Positions 1-9,560 of a stretch of 64,000 nt of DNA are shown piece after piece. Source of the DNA: Heligmosomoides polygyrus polygyrus (taxonomy: Eukaryota > Nematoda > Chromadorea > Rhabditida > Heligmosomidae); NCBI GenBank assembly GCA_947396885.1, contig OX377201.1:68484983-68548982 (forward strand), given 5' to 3'. The notes below the pieces were generated by a model. The model was not told where the DNA came from. It worked only from the letters and a program-made list of their open reading frames with translations, and ran no database searches. Both the position numbers and the translations under genes were made by a program. Each line of letters starts with the position of its first letter. Position 1 is the stretch's first letter.

Positions 1-107
1 TCTGCCGAATTCTTTAGGCAAACGAGTAAGAGAGTGTAATGGTTAAGGATCCGCAGAGCGAGCTCACCACAGCAGCGCAAGAGCCTGGTGTCGTGGTCTG
101 GGTGGCG

Positions 108-172
108 CAGTGGTATAAGGGCTGCCTCATGTTCGTGAGGTCAAGGGTTCGCTTCCCACGCTACGTGGCCAT
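108..172 (+). repeat. tRNA-like segment in left arm
   Basis: An A-box-like TGGCGCAGTGGTA is followed about 35 bases later by a B-box-like GGGTTCGCTTCCC, the spacing of a tRNA internal promoter. The anticodon arm is not a normal 5-bp stem with a 7-base loop, so this is a tRNA-derived or tRNA-mimicking repeat and not a functional tRNA gene. Confidence 0.5.
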
Positions 173-598
173 TTTGCTTTTTTGCCGTAGTATCGGATTT
201 CCATAGAAATTTCCATATCTGAACTTGTTTTTGGAGTTTGCTACGGTAAGATATTTTTATTACTTATTATTTGTCGACATCTCGTAATTCACCAGCAATG
301 TCCGAAATATGCCAAATGCGATTTCGTATGAAACTTTTACTCCAATAAATTGTTCTCAATGTCAATGTAAGAAATTTTGACACAGGAACAACATGAGACA
401 GCGGCAGAAAGCTAGAAAAACGCTTCAAATGCAATTTATTAGTGTCGGTGAGGTGAGTGCCACCAGTGTACTCACAGTGTAGGAGGGGTCCACATGATCT
501 TCAACTTGACCTACCACCTCGATCAATATTGTCGCCTAGGTTATGCTTACAGAGTCGCGCCGTCATAACAAGCTGCTGCCGCCAACACTGACTTCATA

Positions 599-901
599 AT
601 GTCTGCCAACCCTCGAGCGGTCATTCACCTACTGACACTGAAGTGCGAATCTCCACTGGATGTTGTTCTTTCGAGAGAAGAGATGAAGCTGGTGGAAAGG
701 ATAGCAAGTGTCCTACAGGATTTCGAATTGCGACAGCTGGAAATCGACGAAGTATGGAAGTTGGAGGTAATGGAAGAGGAAGACCTCAAGTCTCAACCAA
801 AAGAGGATTGTGCCGGAGTCACGACGCCACTAACCAGTGAAGGCACTATCACGTTTTCGGGAGAACAGATCGTTTCGGAAGAAAAGGCTTGGCTATACTA
901 G
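599..901 (+). CDS. Short acidic ORF carried by inverted-repeat element
   Basis: A 100-residue open frame sits between the arms of the 1-1224 element. Its first half is rich in charged residues, with VIHLLTLKC near residue 8 followed by SREEMKLVERIASVL and an acidic EVMEEED stretch near residue 56. The same pattern (VIHLLTLKC, then SREESKLAERMASIL, then VEVVEEEDW) occurs on the minus strand at 34711-34995 inside a different inverted-repeat element. Conservation of reading frame in two otherwise dissimilar elements suggests it is, or was, protein-coding. It could be an element gene or a captured host exon. I do not recognise the family, no zinc finger, transposase triad or membrane segment is visible, and no function is assigned. 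Confidence 0.4.
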   Translation: MSANPRAVIHLLTLKCESPLDVVLSREEMKLVERIASVLQDFELRQLEIDEVWKLEVMEEEDLKSQPKEDCAGVTTPLTSEGTITFSGEQIVSEEKAWLY

Positions 902-1067
902 AGTTGTTATCCTGTACAAGTTTGAGAACTGGGAAAGTGGACTGTAGCGCTTGGGCTGCAGCGGAGTACCATTGAGCATTAACTGTAAGGCCAAAAACAA
1001 GTTCAGATATGGAGATCTATGAAGATCCGATACGGTGATAAAAGTGCAGAAACGCGATGTAGGATAG

Positions 1068-1130
1068 AACTGAACCACCGACCTCACGAACATGAGGCAT
1101 CCTCTCTACCATTGCGCCACCCAAACCACG
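1068..1130 (-). repeat. tRNA-like segment in right arm
   Basis: This is the reverse-complement counterpart of the left-arm tRNA-like segment. Read on the minus strand it contains GTGGCGCAATGGTAGAG, CCTCATGTTCGTGAGG and a B-box-like GGTGGTTCAGTTC. It faces inward, toward the left-arm copy. Confidence 0.45.
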
Positions 1131-1224
1131 ACACCAGCATCTTGCGCTGCCGTGGTAAGCTCGATCTGCGGGCCCTTAACCATTACACCCTCCTACTCGT
1201 TTGACTTAAGAATTCGGCAGAAAC

Positions 1225-2418
1225 AAAACATGATCTGTCACTATTTGGAGAACGGAGACTCTCCCTTAGTACTCGCTCTTGCCGTTGCGGCGTACCGTTT
1301 AGACAGTTCCCTTGTAAGGACTGTTGTTGAAGTCGATAGTGAAAGACATAGGATTTATCAAACTGCTGTTGCTGGCGTCGTCAAAAAATTTGGAGCCAAG
1401 AAATTCGTAACAACTGAAGCCACGTTACCTCTCCCTCGAACGGCACGCATGAACGGCGGAGCACCATCTTCCAGGATAAATTATAAGGAAGAGTATAGGG
1501 CTATTTTTATTTTATTTTTGATTTATTTTCTATTTTTAATTTTTAATTTTACAGGTTCAAGGGGAAGTGGCACTTTAGACCAGGTATAGCAGTTTCGGTT
1601 GTAACCTGTAAGCCTCCATGAGGCCTCCTGCAGTCTGGTTTCCAGAACTAGAAGTCAGTCGTTTGAAGATCCATAGAGCCGGACCGTTTATTTGTTTCCT
1701 TTCTCGAGGCAATTTTGACGCCATCATGCAGTCCTCTGGGATAGGCGAAGAAAAATATATGCGATAAAACAAAAACTGAAGCCGATGAATTCGAAGCCTA
1801 GGAGTGTTGGTATTCAAGTGCTATCCGATACGGATGTAGGTCATACCACAAAGTCATACTGCTTCGTGGTTGCATTTCTGTGCAAGAGTTTTCCCAAACC
1901 TCACCTTGTGCCTGGAATGTCACAAAGATTTGCACTGCAATTAAGGTTACCGAATATTGTGCTAAAGTTGTAATGCGTTAAATTTTGTGTGCAGGATTCC
2001 ATAGTTCGCTTATACACACAATCCATACCGTACGTCACCAGTGCGAGGAAGCACGCATAGTTGACCATTTTGAAGACCGATCTCACCGTGAGCCTCATCG
2101 TCCCATCGTCACATTTTTCTGAAATGCAAGCATAAGAGAGATTGTTCTAGTGGCGATCATCGTGATTAAGTCAGCATATGCTGCGTCTCTACTCTGTTTG
2201 TGGTACTGTGTTTTAATGTTTCCCTTCTGACCTACAACGGCGACGCTATGCTGATATAATCCTCTATACATTTTCCTTCAAATTCGAAGCCGTTGTCAGA
2301 ATCTAGCGAAAGTTGATGGAGATTAGTTTTGTTGAACATTTTGCTACATCACTGAATAGTTGGTTAACGACTGTGACGAATGCCAAAGTTCTTAATCAAG
2401 TGTTTGACTTACTAGGTG
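1225..2418. other. Unassigned sequence between two inverted-repeat elements
   Basis: No supported gene was found. An open plus-strand frame runs at about 1230-1490, ending in a very A/T-rich stretch (about 1496-1552) that finishes TTTTACAG, which resembles a splice acceptor. No matching upstream or downstream exon could be identified and the frame has no recognised domain. Confidence 0.4.
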
Positions 2419-2530
2419 TACACTACCGGACATGTCTTCTAGTCATTGGCCGGAAAGACCGCGCAGGCCAATATAGGCCGCTTGGAACGGTCCAAAGCGG
2501 CCTTTTTGAATAACCTTTTTAGAAATTGAA

Positions 2531-4012
2531 ACACCGCCTTTGCCGGCCCCAAGCCTGGATGAGAAAGGAGGAGGGTTGGGCGACGGACCAGCAACCCGTC
2601 CCGTAAAAACTCATTATGCTACAGAAACGACAAACTATATGGGTACTGCTGAAAAGAGGACACAACGTACAAGAAGACTGAAAAAAGGCCTAGTAGTCAA
2701 ACTGCCGAAAGAAGGAAGTTTATCGGGCTGCGGAAACTGGAGAGACATCACCCTACTATCAGTGCCATGCAAAGTATTCTGCATCGTATTGTTAAGAAGG
2801 CTTCTAAATGCAATTGACGATCGACTGCGAAAGGAACAAGCTGGATTCAGAAACGGAAGATCGTGTTGCGATCAGATTTTCACACTGCGCAGTGCCGGGA
2901 ATACCGCTACCCGCTCCACATAAACTTCGACGATTTTAAGAAGGCTTTTAATAGTGTCCACCTCGAGTCACTGTGGTAAATACTCAGGCTCTATCTCGAG
3001 TCTCTGCGACCTTCGTCGAGATCTTTAGAAGTCTATATCTAAACTTCATGTGTTGCGTGAATACAACTCTTGGAAATACAAGTTACTTCGAAGTCACCAC
3101 AGGAGTCAGGCAGGGATGTGTTCTCTCACCGTTGCTATTCAACGTCGCATTCGACTTTGTAAAGAGAAGAACAACAGCCGAAGTACAAGAAGGTATTCCT
3201 TGGTTTAGCGGACGCCTTATGGACCAGGACTTTGCCGATGACAACGCAGTTTTCGCTGAGGATATCGATAATTTACAAAGAATTACAGAATGCCTCAGCA
3301 GGCAACATTGGACTCCGAATTAGTCCCTAAAAATTAGAGGTCATACACGTAGGAATTACGAGCCCAAGGGACGGTAACCACATAGGATCGGGCCGCTTGG
3401 AAGTACTGAACAACTTCACCCACTTGGGATGTACGATCGCCAATGATCAAGATGCTGAGACCGACGTTCGTTGTAGGATCACGAATGCGAAAACAATATT
3501 CCGGAGGCTCAAACCACTGTGGACGTCGTCCTCTATTTCAAATAACGTAAAGCTGCGTTTGTATTCGTCGATAGTCGTCCCAACTGCAATGTGCGCTAGC
3601 GAAACACGGAAGACGTCAACTGGCATCATCAGACAGGTCAATGCGTTCTGCTGCAAATGTCTGCAGCAGATTATGACGGTACGTTACACAGACCACGTGA
3701 CGAGGGAAGAAGTATTGCGGCGCTGTCGCTCAAGTTGCCTCTACGAAACCGTTGCGCAACGTCGACTCCGCCTGGCCGGATACATCTTGCGTATGTCGGA
3801 GCACCGCCTGCCGAGATCAGCCATGCAATGGACTCCGCCCGAAAAACGAATCAGAGGACGCTCAAGAAATACGTGGCGTCGCACGCTTATGAATGACCTG
3901 AAACGTATGAATATTTCTAGGCAGGAGTGCGAAGAAATAGCCCCAGACAGGCAGCGGTGAGTTCGTTCGTCGCCCTATGCGCTCAATAGCACGGTAGGAA
4001 CTAGGTATGCTC
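2531..4012 (+). mobile_element. 5'-truncated non-LTR retrotransposon with 10-bp target duplication
   Basis: The insertion lies between two copies of AGAAATTGAA (2521-2530 and 4013-4022), which together restore the left arm of the surrounding TIR element. It carries reverse-transcriptase and C-terminal coding sequence only, so it is truncated at the 5' end. The 3' part runs through GCACGGTAGGAACTAGGTA. The type is RTE-like or a related APE-class element; the clade is inferred from the protein motifs. Confidence 0.75.
2640..3960 (+). pseudogene. Non-LTR reverse transcriptase, frameshifted remnant
   Basis: Three frames are needed. Residues at 2540-2923 give the finger region (GNWRDITLLSVPCKVF, then EEQAGFR-like KEQAGFRNGRSCCDQIF). 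Frame 2973-3323 gives GVRQGCVLSPLLFN and the catalytic FADD box. Frame 3397-3960 gives the connection and C-terminal domain ending near RGRSRNTWRRTLMNDLKRM. At least two frameshifts separate them, so no complete enzyme can be made. In intact relatives this protein has an N-terminal apurinic endonuclease and a reverse transcriptase that copy the element RNA at a nicked target. The endonuclease is missing here. Confidence 0.8.
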
Positions 4013-4584
4013 AGAAATTGAATACTCCCGAAAAATGCAACATAGCTGAGCTCAGCAGCTCGAGCTCTATCCACTGGTATACAAATTGCCGATACTCGAT
4101 GAACTTTTTTCTCATCGATTTTTCTTGCCGATCACTCTAATCGCAGCTGGTACCTCGTCGCTTGCCTTCATTGCCACGCGAATGATAACCGATTTCGCCC
4201 AAAATCTGGATGCAATGGTTTTTGGGAGTGCTAGTTACGAATTTGATGTTCTTTTCCGATATTTTACCCAATACGAGGTAGTTTCACACAAGTAATGATG
4301 GTCGGTTCGGAAACGCAGAGTTCGCCCCAAAAATCTGCGTACAGAGAGTTTTGAGACGCTGATAAGAATGTGATGTTCTCTTTTGATGTTTCATTCAATA
4401 AGGTACGCCGTAGAAGGTTCAGAGAAGTAATATTAGCCGCTCAAACGGTCGCGGCTATTAGGGCGGTCGCGAACGAGTTGTCGGCCACAAACTGCCGAAA
4501 ACAGTTGCATGCTTACAGTTCCTCTAATTTGAGGTTTGTTGAGAAACAGTTGGCACCGCTCAATTTGTCTCTACGAGATCTACA

Positions 4585-7425
4585 CAAACATGTGTCGTCC
4601 CGTTGATCATCGACTTGCTCGGTCGGGCGCCAGCAGCGTCTCCATTCGTCGCTGTCGTGTGCCAAAGTGCTCCAACGGATCCTCCTCGCTCGAGGGACAC
4701 AATCATATCAGTCGTTCAGGGCTTTCACGAAGAAGTCCGACCAACGCGTCGGTGGCCGTCCTGGTGTTCTCTTGACATCCCGCGGAATCCAGTCGGTAAC
4801 GGCTCTCGTTCAGCGTGTCTGCGAAGCGTATTCCGTGGCCGGCCCACATATCTTGAAACGTCGACGAACCTCGGAACTTTGAAGGCCTTCTCTTAATTGC
4901 CCGATGCCCGATTAATCGTCCTCTCGAGTCCACGCTGCGCGACGCTGATCGCGTGTTCATCCTGTGTTCGTATAGCCCAGCTCTCTGAGTCGTATGTCAG
5001 GACAGGAAGAACTGTGGAGTTGAATAAGTTGCTACGGAGTCGGACGCTCTTCGTCTTCTTCACGACTTCTTTGACGCTCTTGAAAGCTCTCCAAGCCGCT
5101 CGCTTCCTCCTACTCAGCTCTGGCGCTAGGTCGACGGCCGTGTTTACTTCGCGACCTGGATACATGCAGCTGGAGCATTCGGAGATGTTCGTTCCAGCGA
5201 GCGAGAGTGGGGCATCAGAAACTTGTCCGTTCCTCATGAACATCGTCTTCGTAAGATTCAGCTGCAGTCCAACGTTTCCACATACACGATCGAAGTTGGC
5301 CAGCATTCGCTCCGCCTAGCTGATACTGGGTGTTATGAGCACGATGTCGTCAGCGAAGCGAAGATGGTACAGTTGCCGGCCGTCGACCTTCACTCCCATG
5401 TCTTCCCGCTCTAGTTTGCGCATGACGTTTTCGAGGATGGCGCTGAAGAAGTTCGGAGATATGGTATCCCCCTGCCGAACTGCTCTCTTCACGTCGATGA
5501 CGACGTCGTTGTAGAATGGTGAGATCTTGGTCGTGAATCCACTGTACAGCTCTCGAAGGACACTGATGTACTGAATGGGAACACCTTGAGTAAGCAAGGC
5601 GTCGATGACCGCTTCACTTTCTCAGGCTCTGACGAAGGTGAGGTCGCCGAAACACAAGCCGAGTCGAATAAATGTGATAACAACTTTGGCTACCAGCTCA
5701 ATAAGACAACATCGATCTGAAGTCAGCATGCCAAGGTTTATTGAAAGTCGAACTTGGACAGATCGGGCGATAGCTGCCAATGTCGTGCACGTCTCTCTTC
5801 TTGTACAGCAAGACGGTCCTGCTGGTCTTCCACTGAGATGGAACCTTGTACTCCGACAGGTAGCTCGTGAAGAGCCGCGCCAGGGTGTTGATGAGCGCTG
5901 GCGGGAGGTTCTTCAGGTGTTCGGGTCTGATCCTTTTCGGACCGGGTGCTGTACGCTTCTTCACCGACGAGATGGCGTGTCGGATCTCGGAAGGGAGAAC
6001 AGAGGGAACGACGTATCTATCCTGCGGAAGATGGCATGGGGGCAGGTGGACGTGGCTATCGAAGAGATTGGAGTAGAAGTCGTGGATGACTTTTCCATAG
6101 TCCTTCTGGGAGAGGTAACGGTTCCGTCAGGACGTCGGAAATCTTGGTCATCCTGGTCTTAAAGTTGTTGAAGTTCCAACGGACATTGCGGATGCTCAAC
6201 CCTGCCTCTACTGCTTCAGCCAACACTTCCGACCTTCTCTCCTTTAGGTCTTCCTTTACGCCGCTTTGCATAGCTTGTTGGTAGTTGCTTGACGGTCGTG
6301 CTCCTCCACGCTGCGTATCAGCTCGAGAGTTCCCGAAGACAGGCGTCTCTTGGTGGTCTTCAAGCTCTCGGCTCCCTTAGCACTATCGCAGAGATGGTGC
6401 ACGAAGCGGTCGTATTCCTCGTCGATGTTCTTCATGACGGGTATCTTCCCAAAGGCGGGCAAGATAGATGTACATGTCCCAGCTGATGGTTGTTCTGGGA
6501 CTCCTCTTCTTGAACTTCGCGGCCTTCTCTCCTTGACGCGAAAAGCGGAACCTCGCGCGAAGGATGCGGTGATCCGATCCCGTTTAGAACTTGGGAACAA
6601 CGGAGACGTCGGTCAGCCAATACTTGCGGTTGAAGATGATGTGGTCGATCTCGTTGTGGAACTGGCCACCGGAGAATTCCCATGCCCATCGTAGAGAGGG
6701 ATGCTTCTGGAACTGTGAGTTTCCATGGATTGTCTTGGTCGACTGATATACTCAGACAGCCTTTCACCTTGCTCGTTCCACTCCAAACCGTGGGTTACGA
6801 TGTGAAGTTCTTCCGACGACCTTCGCGGTCCGATCTTGGCGTTGAAGTCGCCGACGATCACCTTGTAGAAGGTGTGATCTTCCTTATAAAACTTCTCCAG
6901 CTCCACGCAGAAGGCTTCGATTTCATCGCCGTCGTAGTCGGATGTTGGGGCATACGCGACGAAAACAGTCAAAGCTGGCTCGGAGCCTCATCGCTACAGT
7001 CGCAGACGTCCAATTCGGCTTGTCAGAGACTCGTACGAGTCGATTTTCATGACCAATTGCGTGTTGACGAGGACGCCATCGCCGCTTACTCCCCTGCTGT
7101 CGCATGTTCCGAGGAACAGTTCTTCTCCGGAGTCGTAGGCGGCGTGTAGGGGGTGGTGTGTTCTCGTCTCGTCCAGTCCGATGACGTCGTACTTGATCTT
7201 CCCGGTTTGCATCATCAGGCCCTCGACGGATGCTTCCGATGCAAGCATGCGGGCGTTGTAAGTACAGATCGTCATCCTAGTCCTTCTCCATTTGCGTAGC
7301 CTGGTTAGGCCGTGAGATTTTAGCAGCCTCTCCGTACTCGTCCTTCCCATCGCCGCAGAAATGGGGGCTCTTTCGGGGTCAGGGGAATGAGGCCCTTTAG
7401 TGCTGCTGTGTTGGACGGAGTACAC
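4585..7425 (-). pseudogene. RTE-type endonuclease/reverse transcriptase, broken copy
   Basis: On the minus strand the order is endonuclease (7425 to about 6613, with CTYNARML, then [15 protein letters not shown] and VGDFNAKIG), a linker (about 6600-6060), the RT fingers (5964-5698, QWKTSRTVLLYKKRD and YRPIC), the RT palm (5597-5316, VRQGDTISPNFFSA and FADDIVLI), and thumb plus C-terminus (5306 to about 4585, ending DDQRDD). Frames change repeatedly and the segment between YRPIC and the palm is replaced by about 100 bases that look like a Penelope end (5625-5660). The copy lies inside the 2421-8031 element. It is non-functional, and the family assignment to nematode RTE is by motif. Confidence 0.8.
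5625..5660 (+). ncRNA. Degenerate hammerhead-like motif from a Penelope-type end
   Basis: The order is GGCT (stem I), CTGACGA (core), a short stem II GGTG/CGCC, GAAA (core) and AGCC (stem I partner), followed by GTCGAATAAATG. The same arrangement occurs at 17442-17472 next to a Penelope-like fragment. The expected cleavage-site CGUH is CACA here, so the copy should be inactive. It sits inside the minus-strand RTE remnant where RT sequence is missing. Confidence 0.45.
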
Positions 7426-8033
7426 ACGGGTAGCTAGTCAGGCTCTGTCGTGCGGGCGAAGAACTCCGGGCAGCCAGCCAAACTGCATTTGGTTCGCATT
7501 TCATTTGCGGCTCGAGATCCCTCTTAACAAGAGAGCCCGAAAGCTCTCTAACGAGGGGGATCCGTGGAGATCACACTCGTTATCATCGCCCTTAAAACCA
7601 TCTGCAAGCAGATTTCGGGCGAACTCTGCGGTTCCGAACCGACCACCATTACTTTTGTGAACCTACCTCGTATTGGGTAAAATATCGAAAAAAAAACATT
7701 AATTTCCTAACTAGCACTCCGAAAAACCATTGCATCCAGATTTTGGGCGAAATCGGTCATCATTCGTGGGAGTGAAGGCAAACGACGAGGGACCAGCTGC
7801 GATTAGAGTGATCGGCAAAAAAATCGATTAGAAAAAAGTTAATCGAGTATCGGCAATTTGTATACCAGTGGATAGAGCTCGAGCTGCTGAGCTCAGCTAT
7901 GTTGCTTTTTTTCAGAATTATTCAATTTCTAAAGTGTTTATTCAAAAAGGCCGTTCTGGACCGCTCCAAAGCGGCCTATGTTGATCTACGCGGTCTTTTC
8001 AGCCAATGACCAAGAGACATGTCCGGTACTGTA

Positions 8034-8432
8034 GTCCTTGCGCGACCTTTTCACCATAACGAAATACCCGCTTCTCCAAGAGCCACGCACGAAAACATAG
8101 CAGGCGTCAAAAGCCGCAGCAATCACATACATACATCGTGTTGGAAGCAAATAATGCTAGAGCGTTGCCTTCATCGCGGGCAGTTCCACCAAGGTTTAGT
8201 CGAATTCCGCTGTCATCTTGTCCTTGCGCTGGCCAAAATTGTACGACGCTGGAGCCCATTTTGCACTCAAACGCTCCCAACGTTCAACCTCTTGCGAGTA
8301 ACGCCTTAGCGGTGGTGGGGCTTCTACTTTTGAATCTAGTGGGCTTCTGCGTGGGAGTGGAATGTAGGGCGAGGCTATACTCCACCTCACCAGATATTCC
8401 CCAACGAAAAGGCGTATTGCGAATATCGCGAC
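8034..8432. other. Short unassigned spacer
   Basis: The stretch between the TIR element and the hAT-type element contains only overlapping short frames on both strands. No repeat partner or gene was identified. Confidence 0.4.
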
Positions 8433-9560
8433 CAGGGATGTGCGGAATTTCCGTTTCCGTGTTCCGAATTCCGGTTTTCGGCCGCTTTAACCTTCCCTTC
8501 CGTTCCGTATTCCGCTCTCTTTTGGGACGGAAGACGGAACGGAAATGGTGGCTCATCACTCATTGATTGTTTTGCACTGCCTTCATTCAACTCTTAAACA
8601 TAAACGAAAGGGCGGAAAAGAGGACAACGATGCGTCGCCTTTTTTGTGATTGTGTTGCTTTCAAACCGAAAGTGCAGCTGATGTCGGAACAGTGTGATAA
8701 CCGTATTGGATTCTCTTTATTTTCTTGAAGCGATGCACTACCGAACAGTATAAGACCACAAAGGTTTCGTGAGTGTCTGAATCAAAAATCAAATTCGTTA
8801 TCCGGAGAATGCTTATCGTTTTCCCTAACAATCTTAAGACTGGCTTGGAACACCAATTTCAGATCGCGGTTCTATCTCTTACCTCTCTCTTCTTACTCTT
8901 AGGTTGCTAACTTTGCTTTCCATAGGGGACAATGGTTCTATTCTTGTCGGAGGAGGGCATGCGGTGTCTTGCCTCTCCACTCATCCGTTTATTTTGTTCC
9001 AGAGCTTCATCTACTGCCAAATGATACAATGGTACCCATGCGAACTCATAGAGTGGGCGTCGTATCGTGGGTGTTAAACGCAACATTTTAATAAATAAAT
9101 AACTGTAACCTTAGCACTGCTTCCTAATTAGGATAGATATAAGATATTCAATGAGGCCGGTTAAATGCTCTTAGTGGCGAAATCTCTGGCTTCTTACTCG
9201 TCAGCTGGGTGCATTGCGTTTAAAACACTCTGGCTACAGAAATTTACACAATGCTAAGCTGTAAATGGCAAGAAAGTCTTTTCGATTCGATTCCGAGAAA
9301 CTTCGATTTGTTACACTAGCAAGTCATCTTAGTAATGATATGAATCCAAGGATTTGTTATTGTTGTATGTTGCCGAAATGTTTCCGCATGCTGCCTTGCC
9401 CGTTACCTGAATTCGTTAACGGCAGCTTAGTTATTACTGCAGTAATGAGTTTAGAGTCATTTCCGCTTTCGTGTCCGTTTTCCGGCTTCCGCCCATTTTG
9501 AGTTCTTCCGTTCCACATTCCATGTTCTGCTTTTCTCGAAAGCATTACCGCACATCCCTG
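8433..9560. mobile_element. hAT-type non-autonomous element, GGAA/TTCC subterminal motif
   Basis: The left end CAGGGATGTGCGGAA and the right end TTACCGCACATCCCTG are inverted matches. Flanking octamers ATCGCGAC and ATCGGAAC agree at six of eight positions, consistent with an aged 8-bp duplication. Just inside both ends lie multiple TTCCG/TTTCCG motifs (8444-8535 and about 9466-9530). The 1128-bp interior encodes no recognised transposase. The same CAGGG(A/G)TGTGCG terminus recurs at 28348, 25137 and 55881 with different subterminal motifs. Confidence 0.7.

Larger units (their letters stand above)
1..1224. mobile_element. Long-terminal-inverted-repeat element with tRNA-like arms and internal ORF
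   Basis: Positions 1 to about 235 reappear in reverse complement at about 985-1224, starting with TCTGCCGAATTC in both arms. Each arm contains a tRNA-like segment with an A-box-like TGGCGCA(G/A)TGGTA and a B-box-like GGTTC motif, and both read inward. The centre holds a 100-residue ORF (599-901) related to one in the element at 34098-35670. The left edge coincides with the window start, so the element may extend further left and no target duplication could be checked. No transposase was seen, so it is probably non-autonomous. The superfamily is not assigned. Confidence 0.7.
2421..8031. mobile_element. TA-flanked long-TIR element split by two retrotransposons
   Basis: The left end CACTACCGGACATGTC (2421) and the right end, read in reverse as CAGTACCGGACATGTC (ending 8031), are both bordered by TA. 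Inverted arms of about 465 bases match between 2421-2530 plus 4023-4375 on the left and about 7566-8031 on the right, including the GGCCGCTTTGGA segment and the TCGATTTTT region. The left arm is interrupted at 2531-4012 by a retrotransposon, and the interior is filled by an RTE copy on the minus strand. The CA(G)T start and TA duplication suggest a Tc1/mariner-superfamily non-autonomous element. No transposase belonging to it was seen. Confidence 0.65.

Noticed and set aside
4370..4606. 78-residue frame as a transposase fragment of the TIR element
   Set aside because: Its right half is the antisense of the RTE C-terminus and no transposase motif is visible.
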